Positions 16,901 through 25,111 of a DNA stretch of 64,000 nt are shown piece by piece. The position numbers and the translations under genes were made by a program. The stretch covers positions 1 through 64,000 of the forward strand of contig NZ_LGEK01000003.1 in the NCBI RefSeq assembly GCF_001636615.1, written 5' to 3'. The notes below the pieces were generated by a model that did no database searches, was not told where the DNA came from, and saw only the letters and a program-made list of their open reading frames with translations. Numbering within the stretch: the first letter of the stretch is position 1; every line of letters starts with the position of its first letter. The DNA is from Mucilaginibacter sp. L294. GTDB taxonomy: Bacteria > Bacteroidota > Bacteroidia > Sphingobacteriales > Sphingobacteriaceae.

Positions 16901-17279
16901 CATCGCCATTAACATCGGCCATTACCACACCTGTATGCCAGCTGTTAATGCCGGTTATACCAGCTTTTTCAGATACGTTATCAAATTTCCAATTCCCTTT
17001 GTTGAGGAATAATTGGTTTTTACCCTCGTTAGAGGTGAAGAAAATATCGGGGCGGCCATCATTATTGATATCGCCAATGGCAACACCGCCGCCATTATAA
17101 AAATTACGGAAGTTGAAAATATTGAGTTTACCGTCATCAACAACCTTGTTGTTAAAACTGATGCCCGTTTGCTGCGACAGCATTTGCTGAAAAAGCGGCG
17201 GCCCTTCGGGAATGCTTTTTTGCTTACACCCGGCCAAAACAACTAAAAGAATGCTGAAGATATAAACTCTTGTTTTCAT
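13980..17279 (-). CDS. VCBS/FG-GAP repeat lipoprotein with ASPIC/UnbV domain
   Basis: 1099 residues from the ATG at 17279, chosen because it opens a lipoprotein signal with lipobox VVLAGCKQ. Many FG-GAP/VCBS calcium-binding repeats (GDINNDGRPDIFFTSN, DVNGDGWLDIYISN and so on) span about 45-470 and 640-1080 and should form beta-propellers. An ASPIC/UnbV segment at about 530-600 (GSRVTIYTKGQKQIVEQMPARGFQSS) separates them, as in CRTAC1-like proteins. It lies 77 nt downstream of susD and 14 nt upstream of the ROK kinase. Such lipoproteins often accompany SusCD pairs in Bacteroidota and may serve as surface glycan-binding partners (inference). Confidence 0.88.
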   Translation of the reverse strand: MKTRVYIFSILLVVLAGCKQKSIPEGPPLFQQMLSQQTGISFNNKVVDDGKLNIFNFRNFYNGGGVAIGDINNDGRPDIFFTSNEGKNQLFLNKGNWKFDNVSEKAGITGINSWHTGVVMADVNGDGWLDIYISNSGNQDGTKSANELYINQKDGTFKEMAHQYGLDDTGIGTQATFFDYDHDGDLDCFILTNSFRPISSFNYSPGMRNIRSKTNGHRLYRNDNGHFVDVSEKAGIYGSEIGFGLGVTVGDVNNDGWPDIYVSNDFFEHDYLYINQRNGTFKEQVKTAMEHVSLASMGSDMADINNDGLLDVFTTDMLPESDYRLKTTTKFDSYDVFNAKLQSDFHHQYEKNCLQLNNGDGTFSEIADMAGVEATDWSWGALSFDFNNDGWKDIFVCNGISKDLTDQDFLNYFSDDSTRAKIVNGGFNYKHFINKMPVNPIANYAFINQKNLTFKNQSAELGLATPSFSNGAAYGDLDGDGDIDLVVNNENMEAFIYRNMTTERYHTNYLKVQLKGIAPNTFGIGSRVTIYTKGQKQIVEQMPARGFQSSVDLTLNFGLGNSKEIDSLEVLWPNMKVQKLTKLKANTTITLDQKNALTKKVYPAAGKTLYANITSSVISKDIVHHENNYIDFDNEILIPKMLSTEGPKLAVDDVNGDGLQDFFVGGAAGDTAKLFLQKPNGTFVRSRQFAFEQDSENEDVGAEFVDVDNDGDKDLIVASGGNEIHPAPSYLSTRLYINDGKGNFIRSFNGWPMLNINASCVRANDFDGDGYADIFVGARSIPGEYGTSPASALLKNDGKGHFTDVAQTVSPELQHIGMVTDAQWADIDGDGKKELIVVGDWMPLTVFKYKGGQLKKIEEVSNSSGWWNSLTVADVDNNGTLDLIAGNNGLNSKLRADKDHPAKLYIGDFDSNGRKESTLVTYKGDGKAYPFNLYGEMMAEMPLLKKKFLHYKQYAGIGIDELLDKGQLSKAVVKTVDQTQSSVFYNDGSGHFTMAPLPQRAQFSPVFAAINTDLNGDNRNDIFLGGNFYGLKPEVGRYDASYGVALLGNGARNFTFAAPANTGLFLTGEVRDIKQIKTAKGTYILVARNNEALQIFKRN

Positions 17280-17356
17280 ACTTAAATTATATTCAAAGGG
17301 CAGCCTTTCGGCCACCCTTTTGAATAATTAATCAAACCAAACTCAAATCTTAAATC

Positions 17357-18985
17357 TTAAAAAGCCGTGTAACCGGGGTTTTGTACCAGGTTAGGGTTTG
17401 CTGTATGCTGGTTAACCGGGATCGGGAAAATTTCCCAATGCTTATCAGCATCCAGCGTTTTTTGCGGGGCCCTTGCATTGGCAAAAGTACCAAAGCGGAT
17501 AACATCCTGCCTTCTCCAGTTTTCCCAGGCTAACTCACGTCCACGCTCATATAAAAGGTTATTAAGTGTAAGGTCGCCCATTGTCCATGCATATTTTTGT
17601 ACACCACTGTAAGCGCGCAAGCGGATTTGGTTAACATACCCCAAGTCGGTATTTGAAGCGCTTCCGTTTCGTAACGCTGCCTCGGCCCTCATTAATAACA
17701 CATCGGCCAGGCGGAAGATCACCATATCATTACTCTGACTGGTTTGCACACCGGGGTTAGGCCAATATTTTACGCTTCTTAACCCTGCTAAACGGAAACT
17801 GGCGGCCGGGCTGCTAATGTCAGTAAAATCGGGATTAAACGCCAGGTCTAACCCTGTAAGGGCATCTTTAATTTTCAAAGTAGCATCGGTACTGCTGCTT
17901 AATACATTGGCATTAGGCGGGTAGGTTGCTACCTCGGCATACTGCTGGCCAATAATGAATTGCCCGGCACGCTCATCATTATAGGTTCTGTAAGTGTTTT
18001 TACCCCTAACAGAGTATGTTGACGTGGTATCAAAATGACTATAAAATTCAGCATTGGTGCAATAGCCATTCCAGCCACCACCGGCTATCTGGTAGTTTTT
18101 ATCATTCTGATAGTGCAGCGATTGTGCAGCCCAGTTATTACCACCAATGTTAATGTTATCAAAAGGCACAACAAAGATGTTTTCTTTTGAGTTTTGATTC
18201 TCCTGGGCAAAATTGTCGAAATAATTGCCTTCCAGGCTATAACCGGCATTGATAACAGAATCGCATGCGGCGATAGTTTCAGGGTACTTGGTAGTGCCCA
18301 CATATTGGTTAGAGTTAAGATACAGCTTTGCCAGGATGCAAAATGCCGAATATTTATTCAGGCGGCCGTAAGTATTTAAGCTTTTGTCTGTAGATAATAA
18401 ACCCATATTATCCTTGATCTCTTTTTCAACAAAATCGTAAACTTCTTTACGTGTACTGTTTTTTACCGCATTTGGGTTGGTGTTAAAATCTGTAACCAGG
18501 GGTACATTACCATATAGGTCCATTAACCAATAATAGTACAATGCACGCAACGTTTTCAACTCGGCGTTAATAGCCGGCAATGTTGGCGGTGCGGGTTGCA
18601 GGTTGTTTACAATGCTCAAAATAAAGTTGATCTTGGTTACGCCCGAGTACAGGTCGGTCCAGGTATCCTGCACCTGTTGTGTTTGCGCGTTCCAGGTATG
18701 GGTAAACAGCTGTATGTGCTGGCCCGCGGCCAACCAGTCATTCCCTCTTGCCGGTACTACCAGTTCATCTGATGGTTGCTCCTGCAGATCATGAAAGTTA
18801 CCATCGGGTATGTTTCTTAATTGTGAGTACGCAGGCGCTATACCGGCGGCAATCTGATCGGGTGTTTGCCAAAAATTCACATTTTGCACCCTGCTGTAAA
18901 CCTCTGGCTCAAGCTTCTTACAGCTACTGCTTATACACAAGGCCAGTACGATACCCAATTTAATATATTTGTTTGAATATTTCAT
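17357..18985 (-). CDS. RagB/SusD nutrient-uptake outer membrane lipoprotein
   Basis: 542 residues with lipobox LCISSSCKK. It has the SusD helical TPR scaffold with family landmarks LRALYYYWLMDLYGNVPLVTD (about residue 145-165) and the C-terminal LYERGRELAWENWRRQDVIRFG. It caps the TonB-dependent porin encoded 30 nt upstream and binds the glycan at the cell surface. It belongs to the susC unit preceded by the GntR-type operator at 22043-22066, so it should be regulated with the sugar-isomerase operon. The specific ligand is unknown. Confidence 0.95.
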   Translation of the reverse strand: MKYSNKYIKLGIVLALCISSSCKKLEPEVYSRVQNVNFWQTPDQIAAGIAPAYSQLRNIPDGNFHDLQEQPSDELVVPARGNDWLAAGQHIQLFTHTWNAQTQQVQDTWTDLYSGVTKINFILSIVNNLQPAPPTLPAINAELKTLRALYYYWLMDLYGNVPLVTDFNTNPNAVKNSTRKEVYDFVEKEIKDNMGLLSTDKSLNTYGRLNKYSAFCILAKLYLNSNQYVGTTKYPETIAACDSVINAGYSLEGNYFDNFAQENQNSKENIFVVPFDNINIGGNNWAAQSLHYQNDKNYQIAGGGWNGYCTNAEFYSHFDTTSTYSVRGKNTYRTYNDERAGQFIIGQQYAEVATYPPNANVLSSSTDATLKIKDALTGLDLAFNPDFTDISSPAASFRLAGLRSVKYWPNPGVQTSQSNDMVIFRLADVLLMRAEAALRNGSASNTDLGYVNQIRLRAYSGVQKYAWTMGDLTLNNLLYERGRELAWENWRRQDVIRFGTFANARAPQKTLDADKHWEIFPIPVNQHTANPNLVQNPGYTAF

Positions 18986-19015
18986 CTCGATTGATTTGTT
19001 GGTTTATAGATTTGA

Positions 19016-21994
19016 TTATTTAAAAGCTACGCTTGCCCCCAAAATGAATGTTTTGCTTTTAGGGTAGTAACCGTATCCATACATGTTAGCATCGATATAA
19101 GCCTGGGCCGAGTCGCCGTTCACTACCTCCGGGTCCATGCCTTTGTAAGGCGTAAATGTTAACAAATTGGTTCCGGTAACATATAGCCTTAAACTTTCAA
19201 ACCCTTTTACCTTATTAAATGTGTAAGAGAAGGTTACGTTATCAAGTTTTAAGTATGATGCGTTTTGCAACCAGTAATCAGATGCCGTTTGCGAACCGCG
19301 GATGCCATTGGTAAGGGCGTTTTTAGTAACGTTATTACCCGGTAACCTGGTGTAGTTGCTTACTATGTTATCATAGTTGTTAAATAACTTCTGACCATAA
19401 ACACCACGTAAGAAGAAATTAAGCGACAATTGCTTATAATTAAAAGTATTGCTTATACCATAGTTAAATTTAGGAGACGGATCTATATAGTTATATTTTG
19501 CTTTGGTAATATCGGCCACCTTATTTCCATCGGCGTCATAATAAAGCTGGTTACTGTTTGTTGAAGGGTCAAGGGTAGGGCTAAGACCGGCAAATTTTGG
19601 CAGATAAAATACGTATGGAGATTGCCCTACAGTAAGGTAAGTTAAGTAGTTATTTTGGTAACCACGGCCTTGTGCAACACCGATAGGTACTTTATCAGTA
19701 GAAATTTCAGTCCCATTAAATTTACCCGACAGGCTGGTTATGGTTGTTTTGGTAAAGGTGATCTGGCCGGAAGTGCTCCATGAAAAATTGCTCCCCCTTA
19801 CTACATCGCCCGAAAGCTGAACTTCCAACCCTTTGTTTCTCAGATCGCCTACGTTGGCAAGTATTGAGCTGTAAACATACGGCGGTACCGGTACGGTATA
19901 AGTAAACAGCAGGTCTTTTGTTTTATCATCAAACGCGTTAACGCTACCCGATAACCTGTTGTTAAACATACCAAAATTAAAGCCTATATTTTTACCTACC
20001 CTACGCTCCCATTTCAGATCGGGGTTAGCATTTTGGTTTGGTGTGTATGAATCAGGATACAGGTTTGATGGATTGCCGGGCGTGTAAAAACGGCCACCGC
20101 TTCCAAGTGTTAGCAAGGTGCTATAAGGTGTAATGGCATCCTGGTTACCAACTATACCGTAACCCGCGTTAATTTTCAACTCGTCAAGCCAGCTTACGTC
20201 TTTTAAAAAGCTTTCGTTTTTTATACGCCATGCTGCCGATACCGATGGGAAAGTACCCCACCTGTTATTTGCACCAAATTTGTTTGACCCATCGCGCCTT
20301 ATACTTGCGGTAAGGTAATAGGTAGAGTTGTAGTTATACACCGCCCTTGCCAGATATGATTCTATCAGGAACCTTTCTTTATAAGAAGCTATTACATTTT
20401 TTGCAGAGTTACCTGCACCAAGGTTATTATTTGTTAAATCCTCAACCAGGTATTCCTGGCCGGCAGCACTAAAGTTGTCGTTCACAAAATCATTATACTC
20501 ATATACTAAAGTTCCGCTCAGGTGATGATTACCAAAATCTTTCAGAAAGTTTAAGTGTACATCGGCCTTTTTAGAATCTACGTTACCGTTTATCTGGTTG
20601 GCGCTGTTCTTATTACCTACACCCGGTAAAACAGGCTGAAAGAAACCACTTTGGGTATTTAAATGCGAGATAGACCCTTGTGTCCCGATGGTAACAAAAT
20701 CGAATAACTTGTAATCGGCTTTAGCGAATAACTGTGTCAGATAATCTGTTGATGTATTGGTTTGCAGCATTTGCTGGGCAACGGGGTTTTGCTCATGATA
20801 ATCTGAATAACCAAAGTAGGTACCATCCGGGTTTTTTACCGGGAAAGTTGGTGGCGTAGCATTTACGTATTCAAAAATATTATAATCGGCAAGTTTGCGG
20901 TTACTCTGGTTATATGATAACCCGGTTTGTATAGTAAGTTTATCATCAAATGATTTATTCTCGGCATTAAACCTTAATCCTATTTGTTCTTTACCTGTAT
21001 TAATAACAATACCTTGCTGGTTCATGTAGTTTAATGAAGCGCGGTATGTAAAAGTTTCTGTCCCGCCCGATACGGCCAGGTTATTACTATGGCTAAAACC
21101 GGTACGGGTAATAGCTTTTAACCAATCAGTATTAGCACCTTTATCCAACGCATCAATGGTTTGTTGGTCGATACCAGGCACGTCTTTTACAGCTGTTCTC
21201 CACTCATCTGCAGATAGCAAGTTGAAATCGCCCCTCAATTTATCCACCCCAACATAGCCGTTGTATTCAACTTTTGTTCTGCCGGCAGCACCTTTTTTGG
21301 TATTAATGATAATTACACCATTTGCACCCCTTGAACCATAAATAGCGGTTGCTGATACATCCTTTAATACATCATAAGAGCTGATATCACTGGCAGAAAT
21401 ATTTGAAAGCTGATTTGGGTTATCAAGTGGTATCCCATCAACCACTATCAACGGTGTTTGGCCACCACTTAATGATGTTTGCCCGCGAAGCCTTACAATC
21501 AGGTTTGCGTTAGGGTCGCCGCCTGGCTGTGTAATAGCAAGACCGGCAACTTTACCCTGTATTTGCTGCATTGGGTTACTAATCACACCCGGGTTAAAGT
21601 CTTTAGCGGTAACATTAGCTACGGCGCCTGTCAAATCCTTTTTACGGGCGGTTCCGTAACCAACAACCACTACCGCGTTTAATGATTGTGCACTCTCCAG
21701 CAAGGTTACGTTTACTGTATGCTGCCCGGCCAGTGCTATTTCTTTTGGCGCGAAACCTACAAATGAAAACCGAAGGGTTTTAGCGGCGCCTGCATTAATT
21801 GAATATTTTCCATTTATTCCGGTAGCTGTTACGCCGGTGCCTCCCACTGCAGTAACGGTTACTCCGGGCAGCGGGGCTCCCCGGTCGTCGGTGACGGTAC
21901 CGGTTATCGCCCCGTCCTGGCTAAATGCAAAAAAAGATCTTACTAAAAAAACGACCAGCAAACAGGCGCTTTTTAAATACTTTCTGATGTTCAT
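19016..21994 (-). CDS. SusC/RagA TonB-linked outer membrane transporter
   Basis: 992 residues. Signal peptide, a carboxypeptidase-regulatory-like beta domain (GAITGTVTDDRGAPLPGVTVTAVG, about 27-110), the TonB-box-like VVVVGYGTARKKDLTGAV, a plug domain (ending NGVIIINTKKG) and a long beta barrel ending in VAFK. No N-terminal STN domain, so it is not of the FecA-type signalling class. First gene of the susC-susD-VCBS-ROK unit; a Bacteroidota promoter and the GntR-type operator lie 50-100 bp upstream. Confidence 0.95.
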   Translation of the reverse strand: MNIRKYLKSACLLVVFLVRSFFAFSQDGAITGTVTDDRGAPLPGVTVTAVGGTGVTATGINGKYSINAGAAKTLRFSFVGFAPKEIALAGQHTVNVTLLESAQSLNAVVVVGYGTARKKDLTGAVANVTAKDFNPGVISNPMQQIQGKVAGLAITQPGGDPNANLIVRLRGQTSLSGGQTPLIVVDGIPLDNPNQLSNISASDISSYDVLKDVSATAIYGSRGANGVIIINTKKGAAGRTKVEYNGYVGVDKLRGDFNLLSADEWRTAVKDVPGIDQQTIDALDKGANTDWLKAITRTGFSHSNNLAVSGGTETFTYRASLNYMNQQGIVINTGKEQIGLRFNAENKSFDDKLTIQTGLSYNQSNRKLADYNIFEYVNATPPTFPVKNPDGTYFGYSDYHEQNPVAQQMLQTNTSTDYLTQLFAKADYKLFDFVTIGTQGSISHLNTQSGFFQPVLPGVGNKNSANQINGNVDSKKADVHLNFLKDFGNHHLSGTLVYEYNDFVNDNFSAAGQEYLVEDLTNNNLGAGNSAKNVIASYKERFLIESYLARAVYNYNSTYYLTASIRRDGSNKFGANNRWGTFPSVSAAWRIKNESFLKDVSWLDELKINAGYGIVGNQDAITPYSTLLTLGSGGRFYTPGNPSNLYPDSYTPNQNANPDLKWERRVGKNIGFNFGMFNNRLSGSVNAFDDKTKDLLFTYTVPVPPYVYSSILANVGDLRNKGLEVQLSGDVVRGSNFSWSTSGQITFTKTTITSLSGKFNGTEISTDKVPIGVAQGRGYQNNYLTYLTVGQSPYVFYLPKFAGLSPTLDPSTNSNQLYYDADGNKVADITKAKYNYIDPSPKFNYGISNTFNYKQLSLNFFLRGVYGQKLFNNYDNIVSNYTRLPGNNVTKNALTNGIRGSQTASDYWLQNASYLKLDNVTFSYTFNKVKGFESLRLYVTGTNLLTFTPYKGMDPEVVNGDSAQAYIDANMYGYGYYPKSKTFILGASVAFK

Positions 21995-22042
21995 AAATTT
22001 GGATTTAAGGTTAAATAATTAGTATGGGACAAGGTTTTTTTT

Positions 22043-22066
22043 GTGAACCAGTATGTACCAGTTCAC
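22043..22066. promoter_or_regulatory. GntR-type operator upstream of susC
   Basis: On the minus strand the core ACTGGTACATACTGG is identical to the core at 34767-34781 and nearly identical to that at 33067-33081 upstream of gntR. Here it is flanked by GTGAAC/GTTCAC inverted arms. It abuts the predicted -7 element of susC, the usual place for a repressor. The GntR-family protein encoded at 31998-33020 is the obvious candidate to bind it (inference). Confidence 0.75.
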
Positions 22067-22098
22067 AATTATAATAATTTATTTTTGAATAATCCAAT
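22066..22098 (-). promoter_or_regulatory. Bacteroidota promoter of susC
   Basis: Minus-strand TATAATTG (22066-22073) resembles the -7 consensus TANNTTTG, and ATTG (22095-22098) resembles the -33 TTTG with a 21-nt spacer. The same -7 octamer and spacing recur before the nan-operon susC at 58242. Confidence 0.55.
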
Positions 22099-22381
22099 AA
22101 TCAGAATCTATTTTATGTTAAATATTTTTCAGGGTTTTTAATGTTGCAATAACATTTAAAAATATATTAAAAAGATATTTAGCCAGGGGCGTGTGAAACT
22201 CGTAATCAGCTACTAAGCTTAACTATGATTAGTTACCCGCCCGGTTATTTTTTTAATATTAACCAGGCAAGCCGAAAACAGAATAAGGAGATGATTGGGT
22301 GTAATAAGCGTTTTTAAAGAAAATGAGAAATGACGCAAGAGGCGCGCCATTAATTAGGGTAACTATCCCTCAAAACCGTAT

Positions 22382-22401
22382 CCGGTTTATTAATAAACCG
22401 G
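22382..22401 (-). terminator. Palindrome overlapping the stop codon at operon end
   Basis: A perfect 20-nt palindrome (CCGGTTTATT and its complement) contains the stop codon of the SRPBCC/GyrI-like gene at 22390. It can fold as a hairpin at the very end of the gntR operon. The following minus-strand sequence has only a weak T-run, so terminator function is uncertain. Confidence 0.4.
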
Positions 22402-23325
22402 GTATATAAGCTGCAATTTTATTGCAGCCGAATTTAAGGCCGCGCTGTGCGGGTATTTTTCCATTGGCAGGGAAACCTTGCTCATCTTTTTATCGGTTAC
22501 GTATTTATCCATGGCGGCATAAATTTTATGAATATCAGCCGTTGGCCCTGCATAATCGCCTACCAACAACCTGCCATTAACCGGAAATTTTAAAAGTTCA
22601 AAACTTCCTTTTGCTCTTATTTCTTTATTTACAGAGATGCCTACGGCTACTTCCATATGCTCGCTATCCAACGGAAAATAAGATACATAGTAATAATCTC
22701 TTTTGTAAGGGATGCTATTTTCTGATAAATATTGGCTTAGCTCCTGCACCATCTGCGGGATATTACTTTTAACGTTTTGTTTGGTAACCGTTTTACGGTT
22801 AAGGCATAACATTGGGGCACTAACAGTAGTAACCCTTATTGGATAACCATATAAATGCGATGGATTTTCAGCAAAGGATTTGAGGCTATTCAGTTCGTCT
22901 CTAATTTTATCTTTCCCCGTAAGTTTCGCCATCAGCCATTCAAAACCGGTTACGCTTGTAGTCCACTCAATTTGGGTAAGCATATCGGCGTTTACAGATC
23001 TTAGCATGATGTACTGCGCGGAGATACGGGCATTTTCCTGCTTTTGCAGCACAAAGGCAGCGGGGTTAATAACCTGTAAACTAAACCTGATGTTCCCGGG
23101 TAGGAACACCTGGTTAGCAGATCTATTAAAATTAGGGGTTGTTTTATCGTGAAAGATCAGCTTATCCCATTTCTCCCATTTTTGCAGGTCGGATAGCTGT
23201 GCGGACAGATCGAATATAGAAGCTTTTACCAGGGCCTTACTGGTGATATGATAACGCAAAATCCCTGCACCAGCTATCAGTACGATAGCTACCAGCAGGA
23301 TCATGAAAGGCCATTTAAATTTCAT
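22390..23325 (-). CDS. SRPBCC/GyrI-like effector-binding domain protein
   Basis: 311 residues. An N-terminal hydrophobic helix (about 7-24) anchors it or acts as a signal. Residues about 30-150 resemble an SRPBCC (polyketide cyclase-like) module (LQKWEKWDKLIFHD); residues about 160-300 resemble a GyrI/AraC-type effector-binding domain (VTTVSAPMLCLNRK...GRLLVGDYAGPTADIHKIYAAMDKYV). No DNA-binding domain is present, so it is not itself a regulator of the AraC type. Its start codon overlaps the CutC stop by 4 nt, implying translational coupling. It is the last gene of the gntR operon; function unknown. Confidence 0.72.
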   Translation of the reverse strand: MKFKWPFMILLVAIVLIAGAGILRYHITSKALVKASIFDLSAQLSDLQKWEKWDKLIFHDKTTPNFNRSANQVFLPGNIRFSLQVINPAAFVLQKQENARISAQYIMLRSVNADMLTQIEWTTSVTGFEWLMAKLTGKDKIRDELNSLKSFAENPSHLYGYPIRVTTVSAPMLCLNRKTVTKQNVKSNIPQMVQELSQYLSENSIPYKRDYYYVSYFPLDSEHMEVAVGISVNKEIRAKGSFELLKFPVNGRLLVGDYAGPTADIHKIYAAMDKYVTDKKMSKVSLPMEKYPHSAALNSAAIKLQLIYPVY

Positions 23326-24047
23326 CCGTTCAATATAGCTACCATTGCCCTTACTTCCTCTTCTACCGAAATGTAAATGCTGCCATAATCGCTAATACGG
23401 GTATTAATATATGTCAAAGGGTTCTCTGCCTGCGCCCTGGCTGATGCATGGAACTGCGTGGCATTACTTTCGGCTATCAGTTGCTTTAAATTTGATGATT
23501 TAACACCTGCGCCAGGCATAATAATAATGCGGCCGGCAGCTTGTTTCACCAGTTTGCCAAGGGTTTCGCCTGCATCAGGGGCAGCGCTTTCCTGGCCCGA
23601 GGTTAATACACGCTCGCAGCCACAGGCAATAAGGTCCTCTAATGCTTTGTAAGGATCGGGAGTGCCATCAAAGGCACGGTTACAGGTTACCCCCATTGGC
23701 CCTGCCCATTCAACAATACGTTTAAGCCATTCGGTATCAATTTCGGCGTTGATGGTTTGCGTACCTACCGAGATACCATTACAGCCTAACTCCTTGCATA
23801 TCGCTATCTCTTTTTTGATGATATCATACTCATCAGCATCGTAATAGTAGTTGCCGGAGCGTGGGCGGATGATAGGGTACAGATCAATAGAGATCTTCTC
23901 CCTTACCTGTTTTATAGTACCGTAGCTTGGCGTTGTACCGCCCTCAATAGGGTTATCGCACAACTCAACGCGTACCGCACCGGCACGTTCGGCAATCAGG
24001 CACGATTGTATATTAAATGCGCATACTTCAAGAATTCTTCCTGACAT
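23322..24047 (-). CDS. cutC: CutC family protein
   Basis: 241 residues with the full CutC TIM-barrel pattern: ILEVCAFNIQSCLIAERAGAVRVELCDNPIEGGTTPS at the start, IRPRSGNYYYDADE near residue 80 and MPGAGVKSSN near residue 177. CutC was named for copper homeostasis, but the role is disputed and the fold suggests an enzyme. Here it sits between a glycosylasparaginase and a GyrI-like protein inside a sugar catabolic operon, which fits a catabolic role better than copper handling (inference). Gaps are 19 nt upstream and a 4-nt overlap downstream. Confidence 0.9.
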   Translation of the reverse strand: MSGRILEVCAFNIQSCLIAERAGAVRVELCDNPIEGGTTPSYGTIKQVREKISIDLYPIIRPRSGNYYYDADEYDIIKKEIAICKELGCNGISVGTQTINAEIDTEWLKRIVEWAGPMGVTCNRAFDGTPDPYKALEDLIACGCERVLTSGQESAAPDAGETLGKLVKQAAGRIIIMPGAGVKSSNLKQLIAESNATQFHASARAQAENPLTYINTRISDYGSIYISVEEEVRAMVAILNG

Positions 24048-24066
24048 TTTTGGTATAGATTTTTAA

Positions 24067-25095
24067 TTATGAATAATAACTTTTTGCCGGGATCACCTGG
24101 TTGATGGTATTGCTCCGTACCGAATAAGAGAACCCGGGCTGCAGGCTATAACCGCCTATTTCGCCTTGTTTGTTCAGCGCTATAAAAGCAACCTGTATGT
24201 TTTTTGAGCGTTCGGGGCCGCGCTGTACTATCCTTTCAACCGCTTTTTTACAAGCTTCTTCGGGTTTTAAGCCCTGCCTCATCAGTTCAACCACCAGGTG
24301 CGAACCCACAATGCGGATCACCTCCTCGCCCACGCCAGATGCACTTGCTGCACCAACTTCATTATCTACATACAACCCCGCCCCAATCACCGGCGAATCG
24401 CCAACACGGCCATGCATCTTGTAGGCAAGCCCGCTGGTTGTACAGGCACCGCTTATATTGCCGTTAGCATCCATGGCCACCATACCAATGGTATCGTGGT
24501 TTTTTGGGCCACCGGGCATCGGGTCGGTTTTTTTATCGTACAGGCGGTTCTCAATATTCATTTCGGGATTGTATTTGGATGTTTTTAACCATTCTTTCCA
24601 ATCCTTTTTGCTTTTTTCGGTAAGCAGGTTTTTTCTTTTAAACCCGTTTGCCAAAGCAAATTGCAAAGCACCTTCGCCGGCCAGCATAATGTGAGGTGTT
24701 TTCTCCATAACCAGCCTGGCTACGGATATAGGGTGAACAATATCCTCCAAACACATTACCGAACCGCAGTTGTAATTTTCGTCCATAATGCAGGCGTCCA
24801 GCGTTACGTAACCGTCCCTGTCCGGCAAGCCGCCGTAACCTATGGTTTGGTTGGTTTCGTCAGCCTCGGGGATCTTTACACCGGCTTCAACCGCATCAAG
24901 CGCCCTGCCGCCTTTTTCTAATACATTCCAGGCACCAACATTGGCTGTTTTTCCAAAATCCCAGGTTGATAAAACTACCGGGCTCCCTTTAACTGAATGA
25001 CTAATTCCACCAGTTACAGCCAAGGTGTTTTTTGGGGCCAGCATCGCTGCCGACCCCAATATACTAACCCCCAAAAACTTTCTGCGTGTTTGCAT
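24067..25095 (-). CDS. N4-(beta-N-acetylglucosaminyl)-L-asparaginase (glycosylasparaginase)
   Basis: 342 residues of the Ntn-hydrolase fold. The autocleavage/nucleophile site is visible as NHDTIGMVAMD, giving Thr202 as the new N-terminal nucleophile after cleavage behind Asp201. The N-terminus (MQTRRKFLGVSILGSAAMLA) has a twin-arginine-like signal, so export by Tat is likely. The enzyme hydrolyses the GlcNAc-Asn bond of N-linked glycoproteins (family knowledge). It is embedded between an uncharacterised six-hairpin glycosidase and CutC in the gntR operon, pointing to glycoprotein or glycosylamine breakdown. Confidence 0.88.
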   Translation of the reverse strand: MQTRRKFLGVSILGSAAMLAPKNTLAVTGGISHSVKGSPVVLSTWDFGKTANVGAWNVLEKGGRALDAVEAGVKIPEADETNQTIGYGGLPDRDGYVTLDACIMDENYNCGSVMCLEDIVHPISVARLVMEKTPHIMLAGEGALQFALANGFKRKNLLTEKSKKDWKEWLKTSKYNPEMNIENRLYDKKTDPMPGGPKNHDTIGMVAMDANGNISGACTTSGLAYKMHGRVGDSPVIGAGLYVDNEVGAASASGVGEEVIRIVGSHLVVELMRQGLKPEEACKKAVERIVQRGPERSKNIQVAFIALNKQGEIGGYSLQPGFSYSVRSNTINQVIPAKSYYS

Positions 25096-25111
25096 TATTT
25101 TTTTGAATAAA

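Larger units (their letters stand above)
21995..22389. other. Promoter region of susC; otherwise no gene
   Basis: 395 bp of AT-rich intergenic sequence. It holds the susC promoter and operator (22043-22098); the rest, 22099-22381, shows no reading frame, RNA-like fold or repeat that I can support. The right edge is occupied by the palindrome at the end of the upstream operon. Confidence 0.6.

Noticed and set aside
13980..17279. Periodic DNA repeats in the VCBS gene as a CRISPR-like or satellite array
   Set aside because: The periodicity is at protein level (FG-GAP repeats) with divergent codons; no uniform spacers.
24170..24921. Several plus-strand open frames opposite the glycosylasparaginase gene
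   Set aside because: All are antisense to a gene with an intact active site; Pro/His/Cys-rich shadow compositions.
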